Below are positions 24,661 to 32,932 of a stretch of 64,000 nucleotides of DNA, in pieces. Made by a program: the position numbers and the translations under genes. Source of the stretch: Maniola hyperantus (taxonomy: Eukaryota; Arthropoda; Insecta; Lepidoptera; Nymphalidae); contig NC_048537.1 in assembly GCF_902806685.2 (NCBI RefSeq), positions 9,012,720 to 9,076,719 on the forward strand. The letters are read 5' to 3'. The notes under the pieces were generated by a model. That model was not told the DNA's origin and did no database searches. It saw only the letters and a list, made by a program, of their open reading frames with translations. Numbering within the stretch: position 1 is the first letter of the stretch; the number at the start of each line of letters is the position of its first letter.

Positions 24661-24954
24661 GTTCTCCAAATACAAGCGACTACGTACCACTCACCTCCAC
24701 AAACACTCATTTGTTTGTAGCTAATCAAACAATGAGGTGCCAACACAACAATCTCATTCGTGTAATTAACTTAACAACGACAGAAGTAACACTGTTTTCA
24801 AAGTAAGAAATAGGTTTTGTAGACCTGTTTAGCGTATAATTTGTGCAGCTCATCTCAAAGGGCTAAGCTCAGTTTTAGCTCACTTCACGAGGAAATTTTA
24901 AAAATAAGTATGTAGGTACCTAATAGTAATAGGTAATATTAGAAAGTCCTTCCT

Positions 24955-25115
24955 TCACTTATATTGGTTGGTGGTTGACTCATCAACGCTCAGCCTAAAC
25001 CATTGGACTTCCTTTATAACGTAGATAAGGTATAAGGTCCGATTATCAAAATTCCCACGGAAAAGGGAATAAAAAGGATTTATATTTTCGTCGAGCGAAG
25101 CCGCGGGCGGTCGTA
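24955..25115 (+). repeat. Degenerate family 2 element
   Basis: CATCAACGCTCAGCCTAAACC at the start and GCGAAGCCGCGGGCGGTCG at the end are recognisable family 2 landmarks, but the interior is strongly diverged. Confidence 0.5.
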
Positions 25116-25147
25116 GCAATAAGTATCATAAAAGGATATATTATTAC

Positions 25148-25767
25148 CTGGGTATTGTAATAACTTGTCCGAGTTCATCAGCTAACACGAGCACAGTCCC
25201 TTGCCCGGGCGCGCCCACCACCACCGACACTCCACCATCCACCAGCTGTCCAGCTCCGCTCACCAACTGTCCGTCCTCCATTTGCCCACTAATCATCTCT
25301 ACCCGCTTCTGGTCCGGCGTCGTAGTATAAATGACCGTTTCTTTGTCATCTTCGTAAATGAGATCTATCGGAGTCTTTTCGTCTATCGACTCCATGCCCT
25401 GGTCGTAGACGTCGGGCTGCACGGGCACTTTGCTGTCGGGTGCGTAGGCGGAGAGCTCGTGCGGCGAGTGCCGGTAGGAGTGCGCCTCCGGAGGGTAGCC
25501 GTCGTCGGAGTCCATCTCCACCTTGTGCGGGTAGTAGTCGTGCGCGGGCACGGGCGTCATGGTGGCGAGCACGGCGTGCGCGCGCGTAGGCGAGCGCGGC
25601 GCGGAGGGCGGCGACGCGGCCGCTCTGGGGGTGCGCGCGCGCTCCTCGCACGCGGGCGGCGACGCGGACATAGCGCCGCGCGGCTCTCCCGCAGGCTCGT
25701 CGTAGGGCAGGCGGAGGCGCCGCTGCAGAGCGCCCCGCACTTCGCTCGAGTACCCCAACTCTGGTTG
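25148..25767 (-). CDS. grh: Grainyhead transcription factor, one internal coding exon (N-terminal region)
   Basis: Grainyhead is a CP2/LSF-family transcription factor that controls epithelial and cuticle genes in the nucleus. The exon opens after an acceptor TATATTTCAG, is 206 codons plus 2 bases, and ends at CCCAG|GTAATA. Its C-terminal third matches the N-terminal activation region of Drosophila Grh as I recall it. DLIYEDDKETVIYTTTPDQK aligns with the fly DLIYNDGSKTVIYSTTDQK, followed by SG, a DGQLV stretch and a VVVxAG/VLVLADE segment. The middle is low-complexity (Ala/Arg/Pro/Ser, very CpG-rich). An ATG six codons upstream of the acceptor could also act as a start (MRCIFQ). The CP2 DNA-binding and dimerisation exons were not found in 1-25148. 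They would lie at lower coordinates, probably beyond the window, which implies large introns. The antisense 213-codon frame is a CpG artefact. Confidence 0.8.
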
Positions 25768-25934
25768 CTGAAATATACATCTCATAAGGTCTTTTCGCTT
25801 TCGACTCGTGATATAGATAGTACGTACTATAGCGTGCTGTGATGACGGGCTCGTTTATCTAATAGCTCAATTGAAAATAATTCGAAGAGTCAATGCCATG
25901 ATAACAGTCGATAGATGAGATGAGACGATACCTA

Positions 25935-26427
25935 TAAAAGAAAAGCTGCCTGACTGATCTATCAATGCACAGCTCAAACTACATGACGGATCGGGCTGAA
26001 TTTTGGCATGCAGTACCCGTAGTACAAGATTTTACGTCTCACCAAACGAAACCAAATTCGAGAGTCGAAATATTTCCGCGTTACAGTAAAATGGACCTAA
26101 ACAGCCTTGAATTGAAGTCAAATATTCAATGCCACTGATTTTAATTTCGCAATGTTTCCGCTTGGAGCGCTGGCTGTAGAAGTGTAGACAAACTTGAGCT
26201 TTAAGACAAGGCATTTATGATCCAGTTTACTGTAAGCTGAAGTATTTCGACTCTCGAATTTGGTTTGGTTTGGTGAGACGTAAAATCTTGTACTACGGGT
26301 ACTGAAAGCTATTATGAGGTAGACGTCCGCTAAAACAGGATTTTTGAAAATTCAACCCCTAAGGGGGTAAAATTGGGGTTTGAAATTTGTGTAATCCACG
26401 CGGACGAAGTCGCGAGCATAAGCTAGT
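25935..26427 (+). repeat. Dispersed element family 2, interrupted by a MITE
   Basis: The 5' part (AAGCTGCCTGACTGATCTATC ... TTTTGGCATG, 25935-26010) and the 3' part (AAAGCTATTATGAGGTAGACG ... GCATAAGCTAGT, 26305-26427) are contiguous in intact copies. The 26011-26304 MITE sits between them. Confidence 0.85.
26011..26304. mobile_element. MITE with ~60-bp near-perfect terminal inverted repeats
   Basis: The left end CAGTACCCGTAGTACAAGAT is mirrored by ATCTTGTACTACGGGTACTG at the right. Similarity continues inward through the ACGTCTCACCAAACGAAACC block and CGAGAGTCGAAATA. It is ~294 bp and noncoding. Its boundaries are exact because it splits a family 2 copy. Confidence 0.9.
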
Positions 26428-26527
26428 ACCTACTCCATAAAATATTAACAAAAATTGTGTTGGTGATACCAAACGTATGAAGTAATTACCTATGCCCAAA
26501 TGGTCAATTCATTGTTTTATATAATTC

Positions 26528-27255
26528 ACTAGCTTCTGCTCGCGGCTTCGCCCGCATGGCCTACAGGAAACTTTTGGCATTTTTTTGGCAAAAACATAGG
26601 ACTTTCTCATAACCTTTCAACCCTCATTTTACCCCTTTAGACCCGTAAGATTTTCGTAAAAAATCTTAGCTGACACCTACCTCTAAATAGAACCTACCTT
26701 CCAAACTTCAAGTTAAAGTACCTATTATTTAAAGCTGACGACTTAAAATGTGTTGATTTCACGTCTGTTACTTTAAAAACATAGGACTTTGATATGACCT
26801 TCCACCCCCATTCCACCCTTTTAGGGAAGGATTTTCTGAAAACCGTTTCTTAGCTGACACCTAAGTCTTATATAGAACCTACTTTCCACAAGTTAACTAA
26901 CAATGATAAAACTTTGCCATACAAACTTTCATCCCCTATATTACCACCCTTATGGGCGAATTTTCCAAAAATCCTGAAACACGTATTTCTTCATTTGTGA
27001 CCGAAAACCCAAATACCAATTTTCGTGCAAATAACTTGAAAAATGACGGACTTTCATACAAACTTCCATCCCCCATTTAACCCACTTAGGGGTGGAATTT
27101 CGAAAAATCCTTTCTTAGTGGATACCTACCCTTTACAAAGAATAGACCCTCCAAGTTTTATGTCTCTAGGACCAGCGGTTTAGGCTGTGCCTTGATATAT
27201 ATGTCAGTCAGTCAATCAGTCAGTCAGGACTTTGAATTTTATATATATAGATTGC
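26528..27255. repeat. Family 4 element with internal duplication
   Basis: It starts CACTAGCTTCTGCTCGCGGC, contains repeated blocks (ACATAGGACTTT...CCTTTTAG...CTTAGCTGACACCTA twice, at ~26585 and ~26780) and ends GTCAGTCAATCAGTCAGTCAG plus TATATATAGATT. No coding capacity. Confidence 0.65.
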
Positions 27256-27301
27256 TTACCAAAACTTGAATATGAAAATAGGTAGGTACCTACTTACTAA
27301 G

Positions 27302-27570
27302 TTACTGCCTAAGTAAATATTTGTATTCGTACCTAACGTTATTAGGATAACAACGAGTTCTGTAAATCTTCGGCATTATCGATAACAAAGCAATAGTATC
27401 AGCTGATTCGAGTCCAGTTAGAACAGAACAAGTATCAAGTGGCACCTGATTGGCGAGAAGTGCCCGAACTCGTTCAAGAACTGCACTGCCCTGGCGCTCA
27501 CAATCCACCACCGAACGGTACAAACTGGATACTTGGAGATGACGCGCCTTTTCAACTTGACTCGAAATAA
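27302..27570 (-). CDS. Possible coding exon or gene fragment, unrecognised
   Basis: A minus-strand frame with better amino-acid composition than the chance frames around it: EKARHLQVSSLYRSVVDCER, then AVLERVRALLANQVPLDTC and LESADTIALLSIMPKIYRTR, ending in a stop at 27302-27304. An acceptor-like TATTTCGAG|TCAAG or CAAG lies at its left edge, so it could be a terminal exon. It predicts an alpha-helical, cytosolic-looking segment with no motif I recognise. It lies upstream of the grh exon on the same strand. It may be a real short gene, an unannotated exon or a transposon remnant. Confidence 0.3.
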
Positions 27571-27599
27571 TATAGGTAAGCAAACAAATATAATACATA

Positions 27600-28639
27600 A
27601 TAATAATAATTTAATAACGCCTTTAAATCGTCCCCATTTCAAAAACCGTAAAACGTAATTTTTATAGAAATATAAAACAGCAATCAGTAAAAGTTCATGA
27701 AAATGATGTAAATTTCTGAAACTTTATGAATAAGTAACTTTTCTCCATTTCTAAACTTTTGAAATTGAATCTTTCATGCGTTAAGTTGCGGAGACAGCGA
27801 AGGTCGCGTGAAAGAGACAGACGATGTAAAAGCGTGTAAGAGTACCAATTTGACATCACAAGATAAAACAGGACAGATAGGTATAAGTGTCCAGATCATT
27901 CGTCTGGACCACTACCATCTTTGTGTTTGTTAAAAATACATACCTAAATAAGATTTTCTAATGTATATATATATAAAGAAAATAACGGATTCATTGATAT
28001 TTGATAGTTATTAACAAAGGTTTAAGTACCTACCTAACTGATTCAACTAACTCAGTTGGCGTTTCACCGTGTAGGTAAGTACCTACCTATTAAAGACAAT
28101 AACTTATTCATTTTTTGTTCGATATCATTCTTAAGAACTGCAGGAATGATCAGAAAATAATTTATCTAAAATCCAAAAAACAATAAAATGTGCTGTAACA
28201 AAAACCCTTCAGGGTAGGACGCCTATAAGTCTCATTGCCTCGATGAAGGAGGAAAAATAAAATGACAAAAAGGCTCCAGCGCGAGTTGGGACGTCGAAGT
28301 GTACGCTCGCACACATAGATATAATATGAAGCTCGCCGAACACATCGATACAAGAAATAAACGAACGCAATTCACTCACACACGACCATTTTAAAGTGTG
28401 CTGTCTGTGAATACGTTCGGATAAAGGCACGCACACTATTAATACTTTGTAATATCTCACTATCCTACCGCATTAAGTTTGAAAATAAATAAACCGTTGC
28501 CGCTGAACAAAGAAAACCATGCGAAACCTTTTATACCGAAATATTAATGAAGAAATAAATTTTAATCACTCGATTGCTGTCATATCTCTTATCTATGACA
28601 TCACATCCGAAAAAAAAGATAAACGAGCACGTCATTGCA
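27600..28639. other. No gene seen
   Basis: AT-rich flank between the unrecognised frame and the CpG island. There are TACCTACC microrepeats near 28025-28090. Overlapping minus frames at 28162-28460 show no domain. Confidence 0.4.
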
Positions 28640-29035
28640 CTGGAACTGGGGTCGGGGGCGGCAGCGGCAAGGCGCGGGCGTCCTGGCGCAGGCCGTCACG
28701 CACGAGCGTCAAACTAGTCTCGTGACGTCACGGCCCGCCCGGCGAAATTACAAAACCGGCCAGGCGGCTCTAGAGAGTGCGCCAAGAAGCGGCGCGGCGC
28801 AGTGACGAACGCGCAGTCGACCGACCCCGACGCGCCACTGGGATGTCACATACCGTGGGCGGCGTCACGACGCTGCAGGCGGCGCGGGCCGGTGCGCGGG
28901 CGCGGGTATACGAGCACGCGGCGAGCGGCGCTACGGAGCGCGGGCGCAGGTGCTCTGAGCGCAACAGCCTCCGCGCGCCGGCGCCGCCGCCCGCCGCGCC
29001 TCCCCGCTCGCCCGCGCCGCGCTCTCGCACGCACC
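28640..29035. promoter_or_regulatory. CpG island, candidate promoter/first exon (possibly grh)
   Basis: About 400 bp of very CpG-rich sequence (GGCGCGGCGCAGTGACG, GCGCGCCGGCGCCGCCGCCC) in an AT-rich genome. It contains a cAMP-response-type palindrome TGACGTCA at ~28724-28731. Long frames run through it on both strands, as expected of any stop-poor GC-rich stretch, so I do not call a protein. Its place 3 kb 5' of the grh exon on the minus strand fits an alternative promoter or 5' UTR exon. Confidence 0.4.
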
Positions 29036-29059
29036 AAAACGACGAATTTATCTTCCGTG

Positions 29060-29347
29060 CATGCTGGCCCTGCTACCCGAGGACGTTGCCCAGGGTGCCT
29101 CTGCGACCTCTTCTAAAAACATTATTTAAGTACCTACCTACTCAATCGAACGAACAAAATAATGATCCATAATATTTTTGTGGACCAGTAAGCCACTTGA
29201 AGTCACTGCCAGGGTTTATAAAGCGGTATTGATGATGAAACATAATTATGTGACCAAATTGTCACCATTATTTTCAAAATGTACTTTCAGTATCAGCAGG
29301 TATCAGTGACTTCGTGAAATCATTCCTTAGCCCAGAATTTATTATTT
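29060..29347. other. No gene seen
   Basis: Flank of the CpG island; AT-rich, with no coding exon or repeat landmark recognised. Confidence 0.4.
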
Positions 29348-29580
29348 ACTAGCTGATGCCAGCGACTTCGTCCGCGTGGAATTATGTTATTTTTAAATCC
29401 CGTGGGAACTCTTTGATTTTCCGGGATAAAAAGTACCCTATGTCACTCTCCAGGTCTTCAACTATACCCATGCAAAAAATCACGTCAATCCGTTGCACCG
29501 TTGCGACGTGATTGAAGGACAAGCCAATAAACCAATAAATAAACACACTTTCGCATTTATAATAAGGGTACTGATTAGTA
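29348..29580 (+). repeat. Dispersed element family 3, good copy
   Basis: It runs from ACTAGCTGATGCCAGCGACTT through GGGAACTCTTTGATTTTCCGG and AATCACGTCAATCCGTTGCAC to ACACTTTCGCATTTATAATA. This is one of the least diverged copies and defines the family ends. Confidence 0.85.
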
Positions 29581-29989
29581 AGTGTCAAGAGCATGCTCGT
29601 GATAATTTGAGAACACAGAATTCAAGCAGGTAGGTAGGTAAGGCCAGCCCCAGACACTTGAGGCACGCTTGAGGATACGAACACCTTGCAATGGCAATAG
29701 CCAATAACCGCTATGCAAGGACTTATTGACGCATGACAATCTACCTACTCAAAATTGAGGTAAGAATGCACCCCGCCCCATTCATTTAGGCCGAGAGCTG
29801 AGGGCCAATATTGAGAATAATATGCTTGATGAAAACTAACAGCCCTAACACCAAATTAGTGGCATGCGATGCAATCGACATACCTACTTACTACTTGATA
29901 GGCATGTTCTAAGTAGTTGTTTTCGTCAAAATCCAAAAATAAAAATTCAAATTCCACTATTTTCTTCTATGATAGGTTTCTCCTCTCAA
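29581..29989. other. No gene seen
   Basis: AT-rich to neutral sequence with no recognisable coding or repeat landmark beyond TAGGTAGGTA microrepeats. Confidence 0.4.
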
Positions 29990-30225
29990 TGTGAGAAGGG
30001 TTCGGCCATAGTCCACCTCGCTGGTCATGTGGAGATTGGCAGACTTCACATGCCTTTTGAGAAGATTATCTAGAACTCTCAGGCATGCAGGTTTCCTCCC
30101 GATATTTTCCTTCTCCGTTAAAGCGAGTGATAAAGCAAGTTAGTGGTGTGGGCCCGGGATCGAACCACCGACCTCACGAGTAGGAGGCGGACGTCCTAGG
30201 CTACTAGGCACTAGGCTATCATAGC
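29990..30225 (-). repeat. tRNA-derived SINE (family B)
   Basis: It shares GAGAAGGGTTCGGCCATAGTC, GCATGCAGGTTTCCTCCCGA and the reversed B box GGGATCGAACCACCGACCTC with the copy at 24095. The A-box head is at ~30190-30220. Confidence 0.8.
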
Positions 30226-30239
30226 CCTAGAAAATTAGG

Positions 30240-30445
30240 TTCATAGATAGATTTTCACTGCTGGACATAGGTCTCTTGTAGGGACTTCCACAAGCTACGG
30301 TCTTGCGCCGCCTGAATCCAGCGGCTCCCTGCGACTCGTTTGATGTCATCCGTCCATCTAGTGGGGGTCTTCCAACGCTGCGCCTTTCGGTGCGAGGTCG
30401 CCATTGCAGCACCTTGACCCCAACGTCTATCGGTTTTGCGAACTA
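30240..30445 (-). mobile_element. RTE-clade LINE 3' tail fragment, frameshifted
   Basis: Minus-strand translation gives LQWRPRTERRSVGRPP, then a one-base frameshift, then TDDIKRVAGSRWIQAAQDRS and a WKSLQETYVQQ ending. This is the C-terminal end of an RTE reverse transcriptase. A stop follows QQ. Compare 32041-32362. Confidence 0.8.
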
Positions 30446-31154
30446 CCTGTATATAGTTCGGAAAACATATGTGCCCTGCCCTTGGTCACTAAGGTTACAC
30501 AAAATTAGGTTAGGTGACCCAAAATACACTGCTGAACAAGACTCGGTGCAGCTGGTAGCTCTAATTTGAAGGAGTTAGGAACATTTCTTAAAAGCTAATC
30601 CAACAAATAGGTACCTAGTGTCTACAATGTGTCGTGCCAACGACAAGGCCCTGAAAACTCAGCTGAATGTTGTGGATACACGACATTGTAACCACAACGC
30701 TGGTATTCTGTTCGGGGCCTGTTGGGCCCTTTAAAACATCATAATATTTTACAAACGGATCTAGAAATCGAAAAATGATGTTCCCACACCCACAGTATTT
30801 TTAAAAGACCTATTCAACGATACCCCACACTATGGAATAGACGAAAAAAAAAATTCAACCCCTTTTTGCATGTAGGGAAGCTACCCTATAGTAGTGTTAT
30901 TATCTCGCTGCAGAGTCGGTCAATCATTCGAGTGTTTCGCTCTCTTTCCCACTCACGAGCCCTATGACACGGCTCTTGTGCATTACTGCAGTCGATGAGT
31001 AGGTAATATCGATAGTTGTTTTTTTGTATCTTTATAAATGGATGATAGAAATAAAACGTTTATTTTTTTAGATTTTTTTATTACCAGACATTAAAAAAAA
31101 ATTGATTGAAAAATTCAAATGACATTTTTTTTTTTTATTAACAGCAGACACTTC
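30446..31154. other. No gene recognised
   Basis: There is a short inverted repeat pair ACAATGTGTCGTG (~30624) and CACGACATTGTAA (~30676), plus poly-A and poly-T runs at ~30846, 31096 and 31125. Otherwise no landmark. Confidence 0.4.
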
Positions 31155-31362
31155 AATTTTATTTATTAGTATAGATTCGAAAGTGTGTTTGTTTGTTAGT
31201 TTATTGGTTTGTCCTTCAATCACGCCCCAACGGAGCAACGGATCGACGTGATTTTTGTATGGATAAAGTTAAAGACCTGTAGTCATACATGATACTTTTT
31301 ATCCGACAAATAAAAGGGTTCCAACGGGATTTTTCAAAACCTAAATCCACGCGGCGCTAGTT
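31155..31362 (-). repeat. Dispersed element family 3
   Basis: It contains CTTCAATCACGCCCCAACGG, ACGTGATTTTTGTATGGATA and AAACCTAAATCCACGCGGCG, in reverse orientation. It is preceded by CAGACACTTCAATTTTATTT, a string that recurs at ~33164-33183. Confidence 0.75.
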
Positions 31363-31856
31363 AGGAACGAAGCAGTCGCCTGTAGCTAGGTAGGTAAGTA
31401 TAATATCTTTAATTTTTTCTAAACGGCTAGGTACATATTTTGATAAATGTGATTGTGAGTTACCCAATATCAATGGGTCTAAGTAGATCGGACTTAAAGG
31501 AAATACTTACCAACGTAGTACCTACCTAGCCAGTAGCCGGTATAAAAATTGTTTTAGCTATTGTTTACCTGCCTACCTACCTACATTTTTTACGGTTTGC
31601 CATGGGTCTTTCCTATCATAACTAACGATCAGGTATATGGTGTCATTTGTGTATTGTAGGTATTCAGTGGTGAGGTTTAGTAATAGGGTACCGTTCCCGA
31701 AGGGTGCCAACGGGACCCTAAAAAGTTAGGAGTTGGAGGCCCCCGTTCAAATCACTTGTAGAAATTGAGAAAAAATTCGCGCTCGTATTTTGTTTAACTC
31801 ATTACTTTGTAGGCTTTATATTCGTTTTAGTAAATAAAATACAAAACTTATTAACT
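31363..31856. other. No gene seen
   Basis: AT-rich with dense TACCTACC microrepeats. A GGTACCGTTCCCGAAGGGTGCC...GGGACCCTAAAA piece at ~31686-31725 resembles a family 1 tail. Confidence 0.4.
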
Positions 31857-32036
31857 ACTAGCCGTTGCCCGCGTCTTCGTCCGCGTAGATTTTAGGTTAT
31901 TAAAAATCCCATGGGCACTCTTTGATTTTCCGGAATAACTTTCTCACTCCGGAGATAAGTTATCCGGAGTAGACTATCTCACTCTCTAGGTCTTTACCTA
32001 TATCTATGCAAAAATCACGTCAATCTGTTGCACCCC
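31857..32036 (+). repeat. Dispersed element family 3, 3' part replaced by RTE tail
   Basis: It starts ACTAGCCGTTGCCCGCGTCTT and runs to AATCACGTCAATCTGTTGCAC at 32014-32034, where the RTE fragment takes over. Confidence 0.75.
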
Positions 32037-32040
32037 TCGC

Positions 32041-32362
32041 GCCTCTTTACCCGCCCTCTCCACTCTCCGTAGGAGAACTAGAGTAACCGACATAGCTCAA
32101 CGGGTTGTGAAGCTGAAGTGGCAATAATGGGCAGGGCACATAGTTCCTAAAACCGATAGACGTTGAGGTCTCAAGGTGCTGGAATGGCGTCCTCGCACCA
32201 GAAGACGCAGTGTTGGAAGACCCCCCAGTAGACGGACGGACGACATCAGACGAGTCGCAGGGAGCCGCTGCATTCAGGCGGCGCAAGAGCGTGGCGTGTG
32301 GAAGTCCCTACAAGATACCTATGTCCATCAGTGGACGTCTATCGGTTGATGATGATGATATT
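32041..32362 (+). mobile_element. RTE-clade LINE 3' end with (TGA)n tail
   Basis: The plus frame gives TDIAQRVVKLKWQ, a stop, WAGHIVPKTDRR, a stop, LKVLEWRPRTRRRSVGRPP, TDDIRRVAGSRCIQAAQER and WKSLQDTYVHQWTSIG, then the natural stop and TGATGATGATGA. This is the conserved C-terminus and short-repeat tail typical of RTE elements. It is 5'-truncated and carries two in-frame stops, so it is dead. Confidence 0.85.
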
Positions 32363-32374
32363 TAAATATGGTAC

Positions 32375-32573
32375 ACTAGATGATGTCCGCGGCTTCACCC
32401 GCGTGAATTGAGGTTATTTAAAATCCCGTCGGAACTCGTTGATTTTCCGGGATAAAAAGTAGCCCTTCCCCCCGGATTGCAAGATATCCCTGTACCAAAT
32501 CTTGTCAAAATCGGGTTGAACGGATGTGCCGTGAAAAGCTAGCAGACATACTTTCGCATTTATATTAGTATGG
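32375..32573 (+). repeat. Dispersed element family 3
   Basis: It begins GATGATGTCCGCGGCTTCACC and ends AGACATACTTTCGCATTTAT; the ends match the copy at 33226. The 3' half (GTACCAAATCTTGTCAAAATC) is a subtype that differs from 29348. Confidence 0.8.
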
Positions 32574-32893
32574 ATATGGATTAAAAGTTTACACTAAAAC
32601 TACTCATCCCACACATTTTGTTTCTAAGAAAATAAGTATCCTCTGGCCACCTCTGGCAGACTGGGATCTTGTTGGTCCATTATGAATCGTATGAATCCAT
32701 CGACTTTTGGGGTACATGTAGTACAAAAGTTCTATTAAAATCTATATCTAAAAATTTTATAATAGTTACCTACTTACTAGAAACATAAATTATTGTGACC
32801 TGGGTTGGTCTTATTTTCTTAGGTTAGAAGGTGTAGAAAAGAAAGTCAGAAATGAATTCTAGAATTTAATAAAATCAAAAATTGTTTTCTTTG

Positions 32894-32932
32894 TTACACC
32901 TTGTTGAATGCAGCAATATCAACACTTTGCAC
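32894..32932 (-). CDS. eEF1delta: eEF1-delta coding exon 6 (C-terminus)
   Basis: After the acceptor TATATTTCAG this 39-nt exon encodes VQSVDIAAFNKV and the stop, the almost invariant C-terminus of eEF1 beta/delta exchange domains. A variant polyadenylation hexamer ATTAAA lies 14 bases past the stop, at 32880-32875 on the minus strand, so the 3' UTR may be very short. Confidence 0.95.
   Translation of the reverse strand: MQSVDIAAFNKV

Noticed and set aside
1..25147. Search for the CP2 DNA-binding exons of grh downstream on the minus strand
   Set aside because: No frame resembling the conserved CP2 core was found by eye. Short exons could be missed, so this is absence of evidence only; a translated search with a Grh protein would decide.
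25201..25842. 213-codon plus-strand frame opposite the grh exon
   Set aside because: It is antisense to a clearly conserved coding exon. Arg/Gly/Val-rich translation is what a CpG-rich antisense strand gives.
28770..29172. Frames of 86-131 codons in the CpG island
   Set aside because: Open on both strands and in several phases, low-complexity, no family match; this is a composition effect.
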